Shown piece by piece: positions 17,368 through 25,386 of a DNA stretch of 64,000 nucleotides. Every line of letters begins with the position of its first letter. Within the stretch, counting starts at the first letter, position 1. The stretch lies in the NCBI RefSeq assembly GCF_001544375.1, contig NZ_BCQJ01000001.1:480275-544274 (forward strand). Direction: 5' to 3'. Below the pieces are notes generated by a model, which saw nothing but the letters and a program-made list of their open reading frames with translations, was not told the origin of the DNA and did no database searches. The stretch comes from Enterococcus canis NBRC 100695. GTDB lineage: Bacteria > Bacillota > Bacilli > Lactobacillales > Enterococcaceae. Both the position numbers and the translations under genes were made by a program.

Positions 17368-17896
17368 GCGTCGTATCCTCACCAAATTGCAGTTCAGTAA
17401 AATATTTCTTAGAAAGCGTGACTTGATCCACAGTCGCCCCAACTTGCTTAATTAAGTCCAGCGCATAAGGATCATTGCGGTAATCTTTCAAATAGTGGAT
17501 TTTTTTGATACCCGCCTGCAAAATCATCTTGGTACATTGCAAGCAAGGAAAATGAGTGACATAAATCTCCGCATTCTCAGTTGGTACCCCAAACTTCGCA
17601 CATTGCAAAATTGCGTTCATTTCCGCATGGATTGTGCGCACGCAATGTCCATCTACTACATAGCAGCCCTCGTCGATGCAATGGACATCGCCACTAACCG
17701 AGCCATTATAGCCTCCTGCAATAATCCGTTTATCCCGCACAATCGTTGCCCCTACAGCTAAACGAGAGCACGTACTCCGCATTGATAGCAGGACACTCTG
17801 CGCCATGAAATACTGGTCCCAAGGGATTCGTTCAAAAGAATTGATTTCCTTCGTATTGTGTTCGTTCAGTTGATTTTGTTCTGGTCTCGTTGTCAT
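17360..17896 (-). CDS. comEB: dCMP deaminase ComEB
   Basis: 178 residues of the zinc-dependent cytidine/deoxycytidylate deaminase fold: HAEMNAILQCAKFG holds the zinc histidine and catalytic glutamate, and PCLQCTK holds the two zinc cysteines. It deaminates dCMP to dUMP for dTMP synthesis and is conventionally encoded between comEA and comEC, although it is not needed for DNA uptake. Here it overlaps comEC but lies 9.7 kb from comEA. GAGGAGAT precedes the ATG. Confidence 0.93.
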   Translation of the reverse strand: MTTRPEQNQLNEHNTKEINSFERIPWDQYFMAQSVLLSMRSTCSRLAVGATIVRDKRIIAGGYNGSVSGDVHCIDEGCYVVDGHCVRTIHAEMNAILQCAKFGVPTENAEIYVTHFPCLQCTKMILQAGIKKIHYLKDYRNDPYALDLIKQVGATVDQVTLSKKYFTELQFGEDTTLE

Positions 17897-18376
17897 ACCT
17901 ATCTCCTCACTTAGCTAGTTTGTTAGATTTTGTCTCATATCTTAAGGGATTTATCTCAAAGCGAATATTGTAAAAAATAACGATACTACTGATGCAATAG
18001 CTATCCTAAATTTACCATAGAGTCTGAATTTTGGGTATGAGTTTTTTTCTTCTACGCAGCCGTATTCAATTTTCAAGGAACTCAACAAAAGACTACTACT
18101 TGCCTGTTACTATCAATTACGAAAAACAGGCGACTTTTGAAAAAAAGTCTAGGACCTAACTCAAAAAGTTAGGTCCTAGACTACTCCTATCCGAATAAAC
18201 AGTGGAAGCAGAAGCAACAGCTATACTCACACAGTTACTGCGGAAATAAGCTGGCATACACAAAAATTTGAAGAATAACGATTGCCCTAGGCAGAGTTAA
18301 TGATGAAAAATACCTACTAAGTCTCGGGGTTAGAGGCTGCTGCCCCAAACTCATAGCATCACCTTTTCCCCGCTAA
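17897..18376. other. 480-base intergenic stretch without a recognisable gene
   Basis: AT-rich sequence between comEB and the carboxymuconolactone decarboxylase gene. The only clear structure is hairpin repeat copy B at 18146-18200. I find no convincing ORF with a ribosome binding site, no tRNA and no riboswitch. The comEB promoter must lie in its left part, but I cannot place it with confidence. Confidence 0.6.
18146..18215 (+). repeat. Intergenic hairpin repeat, copy B
   Basis: AGTCTAGGACCTAAC pairs perfectly with GTTAGGTCCTAGACT around a TCAAAAA loop, followed by CCTATCCGAATAAAC and GCAGAAG. The loop and downstream motif match copies A and C; the stem sequence differs but is fully complementary. 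Confidence 0.8.
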
Positions 18377-18694
18377 TTATTTTCCATCATAGATTTCTTT
18401 CGACATGTTGAAGGCACTCCAAGCCTTAGGCCAGCCTGCGTAAAAGGCCAGATGAGTGATTAGTGCCACCATTTCCTCTTGGGTCACACCATTTTGTTTT
18501 GCGATAGCCAAATGACTTGTTAATTGCGGCGCCCCCATCGCGACCAAAGCCGCACATGTGATTAACGACCGATCGTGTGCGGATAACTCATCTTCCCGTG
18601 ACCATACTTCACCAAACAAGACATCATCGTTTAGAGCCGCGAATTGCGGCGCAAAGGTGCCCAGCTGTTCTCTGCCTGTAGTTTGTTTTTTCAT
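18377..18694 (-). CDS. Carboxymuconolactone decarboxylase-family protein
   Basis: 105 residues, all-helical, with the CMD core (ITCAALVAMGAPQLTSHL, ITHLAFYAGWP). It has one cysteine rather than the CxxC of AhpD peroxidase partners, so it is nearer to gamma-carboxymuconolactone decarboxylase-like proteins. No beta-ketoadipate pathway is visible nearby, so that reaction should not be assumed. It follows the cupin gene by nine bases and forms an operon with it. Confidence 0.85.
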   Translation of the reverse strand: MKKQTTGREQLGTFAPQFAALNDDVLFGEVWSREDELSAHDRSLITCAALVAMGAPQLTSHLAIAKQNGVTQEEMVALITHLAFYAGWPKAWSAFNMSKEIYDGK

Positions 18695-18703
18695 AGCTCC
18701 TCC

Positions 18704-19117
18704 TTAATTTTTCAGTTTTAAATATTCTTCGTCACCAACAGGCTCCAGCCACTCAGCAGTACCTGCTGTAATCGCAAGATGTTCAAACCAAGTCGTAGCG
18801 GTAGCGCCATGCCAATGCTTGATGCCATCATGGGTTACCACCACATCTCCCGCTTGCAAATGACGGGGCGCCTTCCCTGCCTCTTGGTACCAGCCCTCTC
18901 CTCCGGTTACCAATAAAATCTGAAAGCCGCCACGCTGAATGTGCCAGTTATTACGACAACCTGGTTCAAAGGTGACATTGCCAACGCCTACAGCCACATT
19001 AGGGTCCGCAACTAGTGTGTTCAAATAGCTTTGTCCAATAAAAAATTGTGCGTAAGCTTGATTTTTTTCACCTGCTGGAAAAATAACGCCATCTTTGATT
19101 TCTTCATAATTCGTCAT
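18704..19117 (-). CDS. Cupin-domain protein
   Basis: 137 residues with one cupin beta-barrel. The two cupin motifs are recognisable in FEPGCRNNWHIQRGG and GDVVVTHDGIKHWHG, whose histidines probably bind a metal. Cupin plus CMD pairs are common in aldo-keto reductase and LysR neighbourhoods of Firmicutes, presumably in detoxification; the reaction is unknown. First gene of a two-gene operon. Confidence 0.85.
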   Translation of the reverse strand: MTNYEEIKDGVIFPAGEKNQAYAQFFIGQSYLNTLVADPNVAVGVGNVTFEPGCRNNWHIQRGGFQILLVTGGEGWYQEAGKAPRHLQAGDVVVTHDGIKHWHGATATTWFEHLAITAGTAEWLEPVGDEEYLKLKN

Positions 19118-19236
19118 TCAATTCATCCTTTCTTAATTCTTCAAACTCATAACCTACTAAAGCCATATGACGGGACACAATAGTTTTTCACTGCCTAATA
19201 AAAATAACATGCACCATTTCCCATACTCACGCAAAA

Positions 19237-19275
19237 AAGAGTAGGACGCTTGTGTAACTTCATCCTACTCTCCTC
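19237..19275 (-). terminator. Terminator between the LysR pseudogene and the cupin operon
   Basis: GAGTAGGA (19239-19246) pairs with TCCTACTC (19263-19270). The minus-strand side is followed by TTTTTTGC. Confidence 0.7.
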
Positions 19276-19310
19276 TATTAAAAAAAACGAATACCTTTTA
19301 TGCCATCCGC

Positions 19311-20189
19311 CTATGCTTGAAAGGCAAGCTTAAACCGTTGAATAAACTCTTTGACTACTGGTGTGTGAATCCGCTCCTTCCAGACTAGTCGGCATTGAGT
19401 GCCTATTTCTGGTTCTAGTGGGACAAATTTGGTTCGTAGGGATTGCCTATTTAACACAGCGCCTTCAATCGTTAAAGCAGCCCCTACCCAATTTTCTACT
19501 AATGAAAAGACATTGAAAATCAAATTGAAGTTTCCCACGGTATTCAACTCCTTAGCTTCAAGACCCGCCCACTCAGCCAGCATCTGTTGAACCTCTTTTC
19601 TAGCAGATATAAGGAGTGGCAGACCTGAAATATCAGCGGGCGTAATGTGACGCCGCTGTGCAAGAATGCTATCTGTCGAAACTAACAGACCCCATTTTTC
19701 CCGTCGTGGCAGGACGAACGATTGCACATTTTTCAAGGTAATTGGTTCTAATAACAAAGCTACATCTAAAATACCTTTTTCCAGTTGATTGGAAATCAAG
19801 TCCCCGGTTCCGGTAATCAGTTCAAACGTAACTTGCGGATAGTCCGCCAAAAATTCTTCCAGCATCATCGCCACCGTATCAGAATTATCAGCTTCCACAC
19901 AGCCAATCGTTAAACTGCCAGTCATTTCCCGCCCTTTTCTAGCAAATGACTGTTCTAACTTGTTATCCAGTAACAGAATCTCTGCCGCACGTTCCTTCAA
20001 AAAAAGACCTTCTTGCGTCAGCTGTAATCCTTGTGGGTGGCGCTCAAGTAACTGGACGCCTAAAGATTCTTCTAATTCTCTGATTTGTCGGCTTAATGTT
20101 GGTTGTGTAATATTCAATACGTGGGCCGCTTTCGAAAAAGTCCCTTCTTCTGCTACTACTCAGAAATAACGCAAAAGTCTGATTTCCAT
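19311..20189 (-). pseudogene. LysR-family regulator interrupted by an in-frame TGA at codon 10
   Basis: From the ATG at 20189 the frame reads MEIRLLRYF, stop, VVAEEGTFSKAAHVL and on through a complete 292-codon LysR protein: winged helix domain (ITQPTLSRQIRELEE) and substrate-binding domain. The TGA at 20160-20162 replaces a residue that is usually Leu in this family; TTA to TGA is a single change. Translation from the TTG at 20117 would give 268 residues but remove the first helices of the DNA-binding domain. It is otherwise intact, so the mutation is recent or a sequence error. It probably controlled the cupin/CMD or aldo-keto reductase genes. Confidence 0.8.
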
Positions 20190-20264
20190 CAATTACTCAC
20201 CTCTGTCTTTAGTATAGCAAAAGACGATTGTAACGCACTAGAACAACTCGATAAGAAGTTCTGC

Positions 20265-21131
20265 CTATTTTTGGGTATCCAACATTCGTTTCATAAACCA
20301 TTCAACTTGTTCAGGTGTGTCATGATCGAAAAAGGCTGAACCTTTTTGATCTAAGCTAGCAATCTCCGTCATTTCTTTCGACGTCAACTCAAAATCAAAA
20401 ACAGCCAAATTTTCTGCCATGCGTTCAGGATGCACTGACTTTGCCAATACAACAAGCCTGCGTTGTATTAGCCAACGAAGCACTACTTGACCAACTGATT
20501 TTTGGTGTCTGGCCCCTATCTCAGCCAAGACAGGATTATGAAATAGCTCCTGGCGACCTTCAGCAAAAGGCGCCCATGCCTCAATTTGTACGCCATACTT
20601 TTTATGCCACTCCTGATCAATCACTCGTTGATGCCATGGGTTCACTTCAATTTGATTAATCTGCGGTTTCACTTCATTCAAACTGACAAATTCAATCATT
20701 TTGGCCGAACTAAAATTTGATACGCCAATTACACGCAATTTTCCTTCTTTTTGAGCAGCCGTCAAGGCCCGCCACGCCCCATAAACATCACCATAAGGCT
20801 GGTGGATCAGATAAAGGTCCAAGTAATCTAGTCCCAGCTTTTCCAGTGATAAGTCAATAGCCTGATGTGCTTTCATTTCCGGTGTTTCCATGATGAATAA
20901 CTTTGACGTAATAAAAAGATCTTCTCTCGTAACAAAACCTTCCGCGATTGCCCGCTGAATTCCTAAGCCGGTTTCCGTCTCATTCCCGTAAATGATGGCT
21001 GTATCTAGCAAGCGATAGCCAATTTTTATAGCTTGATAGACCGATTCTGCGGTTTCTTCTGCAGGGATTTGATAGACACCAAACCCCAGTTGCGGCATTT
21101 GAACACCATTATTGAGCGTTACCATCTGCAT
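20265..21131 (-). CDS. Aldo/keto reductase, AKR5 (2,5-diketo-D-gluconate reductase) type
   Basis: 288 residues. The catalytic tetrad is visible: Asp43 (LLDTAIIYGNE), Tyr48, Lys77 (ITSKLF) and His110 (LIHQPYG). NADPH-binding residues lie near KSVHPERMAEN. These enzymes reduce aldehydes and ketones, such as methylglyoxal, with NADPH. It follows the other aldo/keto reductase gene by 16 bases, so it is the last gene of a MerR-controlled operon. Confidence 0.9.
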   Translation of the reverse strand: MQMVTLNNGVQMPQLGFGVYQIPAEETAESVYQAIKIGYRLLDTAIIYGNETETGLGIQRAIAEGFVTREDLFITSKLFIMETPEMKAHQAIDLSLEKLGLDYLDLYLIHQPYGDVYGAWRALTAAQKEGKLRVIGVSNFSSAKMIEFVSLNEVKPQINQIEVNPWHQRVIDQEWHKKYGVQIEAWAPFAEGRQELFHNPVLAEIGARHQKSVGQVVLRWLIQRRLVVLAKSVHPERMAENLAVFDFELTSKEMTEIASLDQKGSAFFDHDTPEQVEWFMKRMLDTQK

Positions 21132-21147
21132 ACTCTTTCCCTCCTAA

Positions 21148-22128
21148 CTAAATAGCACCTACTACGCGATGTGGCTGATAAGGTTCCTCAAGATAGGCCA
21201 CATCTTCATGGGTTAATTTTAAATCTAGCGCTGGCAAGGCGTCTGTCAAATGACTGATTTTTGTCGCACCAATGATTGGCGCTGTCACTTCTGGCTTTTG
21301 TAGTAACCAAGCTAAGGCTACTTGCGCGCGTTTCACCTCATACTTATCTGCAAGCTCTGCTACTCGCTCAACGATAATACGATCTTGTGACTCGGTCGTA
21401 TCGTACTTAGAATGAGCCACTTTGTCCGTTAAAAAGCGTTTTGTGGTAGCATCCCAATCGCGTGTCAAACGTCCTGATGCTAATGGGCTGTATGGGGTAA
21501 TACCTACTTTTTGATCCTGACAAAGCGGCAGCATTTCCCGTTCTTCCTCTCGATAAAGAAGATTCAAATGGTTTTGCATCGAAATAAATTTTGTCCAACC
21601 ATTTTTATCAGCCACGGCTTGCGCTTTAGCGAACTGCCAGGCATACATCGCTGATGCGCCAATGTAACGAACTATGCCAGACTGAACAATGCTGTGTAGC
21701 GCCTCCATCGTTTCTTCAATTGGTGTATCATAATCCCAGCGATGAATGATATATAAGTCGACATAGTCCATCTGCAAACGTTCTAAGCTTTGGTCAATTT
21801 GATAGAACAGGGCCTTCTTAGACAAGCCGCTGCTGTTAGGGGCTTTCTTCATAGCGCTGAACGCTTTCGTTGCCACCACGATTTCATCCCGCCGTGCATA
21901 TTTTTTAAGGCCTTTGCCTAAAATCTGTTCACTAGCACCATAGGAGTAGACATTAGCGGTGTCGAAAAAATTAATACCTAACGCCAAGGCCTTTTCAATT
22001 ACCGGCATACTTTCTGCTTCCTCAATTACCCATTCATGAAACCCGCTAGCAGGATCACCAAACCCCATCGTACCTAAACAAAGTCGTGAGACATCCATGC
22101 CGGTATTACCTAATTTTACGTATTGCAT
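21148..22128 (-). CDS. Aldo/keto reductase, YajO/AKR9-like
   Basis: 326 residues. The tetrad is Asp56 (FFDTANVYSYG), Tyr61, Lys88 (VATKAF) and His129 (IIHRWDYD), with an NADP-binding region around PIIGATKISHL. It differs in subfamily from its neighbour, so the two genes are not a simple tandem duplication. The ATG at 22128 is spaced correctly from GGAGGA; the ATG six bases upstream abuts that site. It starts two bases after the MerR stop codon. Confidence 0.9.
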   Translation of the reverse strand: MQYVKLGNTGMDVSRLCLGTMGFGDPASGFHEWVIEEAESMPVIEKALALGINFFDTANVYSYGASEQILGKGLKKYARRDEIVVATKAFSAMKKAPNSSGLSKKALFYQIDQSLERLQMDYVDLYIIHRWDYDTPIEETMEALHSIVQSGIVRYIGASAMYAWQFAKAQAVADKNGWTKFISMQNHLNLLYREEEREMLPLCQDQKVGITPYSPLASGRLTRDWDATTKRFLTDKVAHSKYDTTESQDRIIVERVAELADKYEVKRAQVALAWLLQKPEVTAPIIGATKISHLTDALPALDLKLTHEDVAYLEEPYQPHRVVGAI

Positions 22129-22130
22129 CT

Positions 22131-22529
22131 TCATTCCTCCAATTGTCTTTCTTTTTCTAGCTTTTTCTCAAATGCTCTTAAATGCTCGGGATTGCCTTCC
22201 AGCTTATACTCTAAAAGAGTCAATGTGTTTTGCATTTCTTGGATACGTTGCTCCAGGATGTTTCGTTGCTCCAATAAAATTGTGCGTCTTGCCTCAAGTG
22301 TCTCTTCTCTGCCCTGTCTAAACAATAAGCCATATTCGATTAGTGCTTCCACCGAAACTCCCGCATTACGCATCGCTTTAGCAAAGTAAACCCAATTCAA
22401 ATCGTATTCCGAAAAATCACGATAGCCATTTTCATCGCGGGTAACAGGGGGAATAATCCCTACTCGTTCGTAATAACGCAATGTGTCGGTCGAAATAGCA
22501 TATTTTTTGCTAACTGCTGTAATCTTCAT
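22131..22529 (-). CDS. MerR-family regulator (NmlR/AdhR-like)
   Basis: 132 residues. The N-terminal winged helix (KKYAISTDTLRYYERVGIIP) and dimerisation coiled coil (about 85-120) are typical of the thiol/aldehyde-responsive branch. A cysteine at the usual NmlR sensing position is not present; the protein has no cysteine at all. It overlaps the upstream phosphatase stop (ATGA) and lies in the same operon as the two aldo/keto reductases. The 19-bp-spacer promoter upstream of the operon is its likely target. Confidence 0.87.
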   Translation of the reverse strand: MKITAVSKKYAISTDTLRYYERVGIIPPVTRDENGYRDFSEYDLNWVYFAKAMRNAGVSVEALIEYGLLFRQGREETLEARRTILLEQRNILEQRIQEMQNTLTLLEYKLEGNPEHLRAFEKKLEKERQLEE

Positions 22530-23122
22530 TTTTTGCCCTCCGCTAAGTTGGAAAAGTCGTGGTTGATGATTTCTTCCAATTGAAATGTGTTGTCGTCATT
22601 AAACTTAAATCTTAAAATGCAGCAATTTCCGAGACGTTCCTTTTGGTCCACCTGACTGGTATGTCCCCAATACCTCATGAACTGGCGACAACTCGCGCCG
22701 TGAGAGACTGCCAACACATTTTTGCCGGTTGTTTTCTGCATAATATCCAGTAAGGTTGCTGCTACCCTTGCCCGGCACTCCAGTTCGCCTTCCCCTCCTG
22801 CTTGAATAAAAAAGTCGCCATAGGGTAATGGCGGATTCAAAAATTCTGGCTCTCCTTCGAAACGACCAAAATGCCACTCTTTTAATCCTTTCATTCTCTG
22901 ATAAGATAGTTCAGTGACTTGTTCTAGCGTATCAGAGGCACGCTCAGAAGTAGAACAGTAGGCAGCGTCAAAAGTGATACCCGACTTCTTAAAGTAATCT
23001 CGTGCTTGTTGCGCCTGTAAGATTCCTAATTCCGTTAAAGGTGCATCACACCAGCCCTGAATCTTATGTAGGCGATTAAACCAGGTCTCACCGTGACGCA
23101 TTAAATACAACATTTTCCCCAT
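22526..23122 (-). CDS. Histidine phosphatase-family protein (first gene of the MerR operon)
   Basis: 198 residues. The catalytic MRHGETWFNR is near residues 8-17, the second His is in AVSHGASCRQF, and a glutamate lies in LKEWHFGRFEG. It resembles the enzyme at 4896-5597, suggesting paralogy. The substrate is unknown. I chose the ATG at 23122, six bases after GAGGTG; the open frame upstream runs through the promoter and a terminator. Its stop overlaps the MerR start. Confidence 0.85.
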   Translation of the reverse strand: MGKMLYLMRHGETWFNRLHKIQGWCDAPLTELGILQAQQARDYFKKSGITFDAAYCSTSERASDTLEQVTELSYQRMKGLKEWHFGRFEGEPEFLNPPLPYGDFFIQAGGEGELECRARVAATLLDIMQKTTGKNVLAVSHGASCRQFMRYWGHTSQVDQKERLGNCCILRFKFNDDNTFQLEEIINHDFSNLAEGKK

Positions 23123-23140
23123 TTCCCTCACCTCAAACTG

Positions 23141-23171
23141 ATTGTAACCCTTGGAGTCCACTTCAAGGCAA
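23141..23171 (-). promoter_or_regulatory. MerR-type promoter with 19-bp spacer (NmlR/AdhR-like operator)
   Basis: On the minus strand TTGCCT (-35) and TACAAT (-10) are separated by 19 bp. The spacer contains the near-palindrome CTTGAAGTGGACTCCAAG, close to the CTTGGAGT...ACTCCAAG form I recall for NmlR/AdhR-type regulators. The MerR gene is second in the operon it drives. Confidence 0.8.
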
Positions 23172-23177
23172 GCAAAA

Positions 23178-23215
23178 AAGCAAAAAAACATCAAAAAAGA
23201 TGTTTTCTTGCTTTT
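23178..23215 (-). terminator. Terminator of the NusG-II-domain gene
   Basis: On the minus strand AAGCAAGAAAACATC pairs with GATGTTTTTTTGCTT, followed by T residues. It lies just upstream of the MerR-type promoter and insulates the next operon. Confidence 0.75.
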
Positions 23216-23244
23216 AAGATTCTGAAATAGTCGGAGCATACTAC

Positions 23245-23646
23245 CTAATAGATCGTATACTCTGCCTTACCATCGCGTTCCAAACTAATCACTAAGCGGT
23301 GCGGTAAGCAGATACTTGTCTGACCCGGCTTTGAGATCCAGCCAGTACGAACTGCGATTTGATCGGGACTATTGTCCTCTTTCACCCGAATTTTCCCTGG
23401 CATGACTTCAACAATATTATATTGTTCATCGTTAGGATGGTAGGTTACGAGTTGATGCTCTGCTGTATCTAGTGGAAACTGGTCGATTTTTTTGCCATCG
23501 ATTGAGACTACTGCTACCAGCGCGCCAGTACCCGCTTGTTTTTCCTGCTGCCAAAAAAGAACATGGGGCAAAAAAGACAGGATTATCAAAGTCCCAATAA
23601 TCAGGAGATCACCAAGTTTGACATCGCTACGTGGGAAATACTTCAT
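23245..23646 (-). CDS. NusG domain II-containing protein
   Basis: 133 residues. One membrane segment (about 13-30) is followed by a beta-rich domain resembling NusG domain II (ALVAVVSIDGKKIDQFPL, ISKPGQTSICLPHRLVI). In many Firmicutes this small membrane protein sits near RNF-like, FMN-binding or thiamin genes; its role is not established. Here it stands alone between adcA and the MerR operon and has its own terminator. Confidence 0.8.
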   Translation of the reverse strand: MKYFPRSDVKLGDLLIIGTLIILSFLPHVLFWQQEKQAGTGALVAVVSIDGKKIDQFPLDTAEHQLVTYHPNDEQYNIVEVMPGKIRVKEDNSPDQIAVRTGWISKPGQTSICLPHRLVISLERDGKAEYTIY

Positions 23647-23721
23647 GGAAACTGCTCACTTTCTAAAAATTGCTTCATTAAGGTTGTTCCATCATATCAC
23701 AGATTCATACACCGTAAAATA

Positions 23722-25251
23722 TCAGTGAGCCAACATTTCTTGAGCAATTTCATGGCCAGACAAGTCACTCGGATAATAAGTCGGCCAATTATGCAATTCT
23801 TCGGTTAGCTGCTTTTGACTGTCACCACCAAAGTAAATATGAAAATGAGCGGTTTTAACTGGTGCGATGTTGTGATCACTGAACTGCACGTATTTAAAGC
23901 GACCGGCAGCGGGATCATCGGTCTCAAATTTGAAACGAACACCACGGTTTCCTTTTTCATAGGTCAAAATTTCATGACCTGCTGATTTATAGGTATATTT
24001 ATAGTGCTGACCATCAACGATAAAGTCCATCGTATCTCCCGTTATAGCAATGTTGGTGACGTCTGTTTTATAACCTGCTTCATAGTATTCCTTATATTCA
24101 GCCGCAGACTTGTCTTGATTCAACTTCGCTTTATAGTCGAAAACGGCATCTAACGTGCCATCTTGTAAAAGCGGATAGACGGATTGCCATTCACCAGCAA
24201 AGTCGCTTAACGCGCGATCCTTCACATCAGCATCTGCAAAATAGCCGGCCGCAACGGTCTTTTCACTTTCAGTATCAGCAGCGTGTTCTGGGGCCACTTC
24301 TTTACTGGCGACAGAAGTTGTCTTTGCCAACGCCTTAAGATTGGCTTCCATCACGGAAATGTAATCTTCCCCATTATCCATTTGCTCTTTTGTTAAACTT
24401 TCTAAAGGATTCAAGACTTCTAGTTTCACCTTGGCCTCATTGGCTAACGTTTGCGCAATTTTATCATTGGCATTTTCTTCAAAATAGATATAATGGATAT
24501 CATTAGCCGCCACATAGTCCTTCAGCTCAGCGATCCGGCTAGGTGAAGGTTCTTGATCAGGATTTAGTCCAGCAATAGCAACCTGTTGTAAGCCATAATC
24601 CAAGGCAAGATAGCCAAAAGCCGCGTGCTGCGTCACAAAACTTTTTTGTTTAGCCACTTTTAAAGTATCACTATATGTTTGGTCTAATTTTGCTAATTTC
24701 GCCAAGTATTTTTCGGCATTGGTTTCGAAAATTTTGGCCTTGTCTGGATAGAGTGTTTTCAACTGATCTGTGATAGAATTGACCTCTTGAATTGCCATGT
24801 GGGGAGAAACCCAGGTATGAGGATCTAACTCATGATGATGCCCCTCCCCATGCTCATGATCGTGATCATGTTCTTCACCGCCAGGTAGCAAGATCATGCC
24901 TTTGGTGCCCTGTACGACATTAGGCGCACCCTTGGCCCAGCCCTTTTCAGCCTGCGGAACCCATGTTTCCATGTTCTCATCATGATAAACAAAAACGTCT
25001 GCATCATGAATTGCCGCCATATCTTTAGCAGATGGCTCATAATCATGAGGTTCTGACCCAGCTGGAATCAATAAATCCACCTCACCGGCCTCTCCTACGA
25101 TATTTTTAGTAAAGTCATACATGGGATAAAAAGTCGCGACAATTGATAGCTTCTCTTTATCAGGCGTTTCTTGCGCTGTGCTGTCAGCTGTACACGCCCC
25201 TAATATTCCTAGTGTCACAATACTCAACAAACTCAATCCTAATTTTTTCAT
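23722..25251 (-). CDS. adcA: Zinc ABC transporter substrate-binding lipoprotein AdcA (ZnuA-ZinT fusion)
   Basis: 509 residues. The lipobox LGILGAC (Cys20) is followed by a ZnuA-type domain with a His-rich loop (about 122-140), PHTWVSPH and further zinc ligands, and from about residue 325 a ZinT domain ending in TAHFHIYFGG. AdcA captures zinc outside the cell and delivers it to the AdcBC permease, which is not in this window. It is the last gene of the Zur-box operon, 18 bases after the 38-residue gene. Confidence 0.95.
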   Translation of the reverse strand: MKKLGLSLLSIVTLGILGACTADSTAQETPDKEKLSIVATFYPMYDFTKNIVGEAGEVDLLIPAGSEPHDYEPSAKDMAAIHDADVFVYHDENMETWVPQAEKGWAKGAPNVVQGTKGMILLPGGEEHDHDHEHGEGHHHELDPHTWVSPHMAIQEVNSITDQLKTLYPDKAKIFETNAEKYLAKLAKLDQTYSDTLKVAKQKSFVTQHAAFGYLALDYGLQQVAIAGLNPDQEPSPSRIAELKDYVAANDIHYIYFEENANDKIAQTLANEAKVKLEVLNPLESLTKEQMDNGEDYISVMEANLKALAKTTSVASKEVAPEHAADTESEKTVAAGYFADADVKDRALSDFAGEWQSVYPLLQDGTLDAVFDYKAKLNQDKSAAEYKEYYEAGYKTDVTNIAITGDTMDFIVDGQHYKYTYKSAGHEILTYEKGNRGVRFKFETDDPAAGRFKYVQFSDHNIAPVKTAHFHIYFGGDSQKQLTEELHNWPTYYPSDLSGHEIAQEMLAH

Positions 25252-25269
25252 GCTCTTATCCTCTCTAAC

Positions 25270-25386
25270 TTATGCTACTTTTTTCTTGCGACGATGCGCT
25301 TTAATGACCTTCAAGGCGCGTTTACGAGTCTTGATATTAGGACTTTTTAGACGCCGGTAAGCACTGGATATATCAGTTTTCTCCAT
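25270..25386 (-). CDS. 38-residue basic protein of the zinc operon (putative metal homeostasis protein)
   Basis: Reads MEKTDISSAYRRLK...RRKKKVA, about 40% Lys/Arg, without cysteine or histidine clusters. It starts immediately after the CobW stop codon (TAAATG), so translation is probably coupled, and AGGAAG lies upstream. I recall similar roughly 40-residue proteins annotated as putative metal homeostasis protein beside CobW genes in related bacteria. The function is unknown; a basic RNA- or ribosome-binding role is possible. Confidence 0.7.
   Translation of the reverse strand: MEKTDISSAYRRLKSPNIKTRKRALKVIKAHRRKKKVA

Noticed and set aside
17897-18376. Possible CRISPR leader or IS remnant in the long gap
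   Set aside because: No repeated spacers, no transposase fragment and no terminal inverted repeats; the only structure is the hairpin repeat.
20160-20162. In-frame TGA read as selenocysteine in the LysR gene
   Set aside because: There is no SECIS-like context, the position is a conserved hydrophobic residue in a DNA-binding helix, and Firmicutes of this type rarely use selenocysteine. A nonsense change is simpler.
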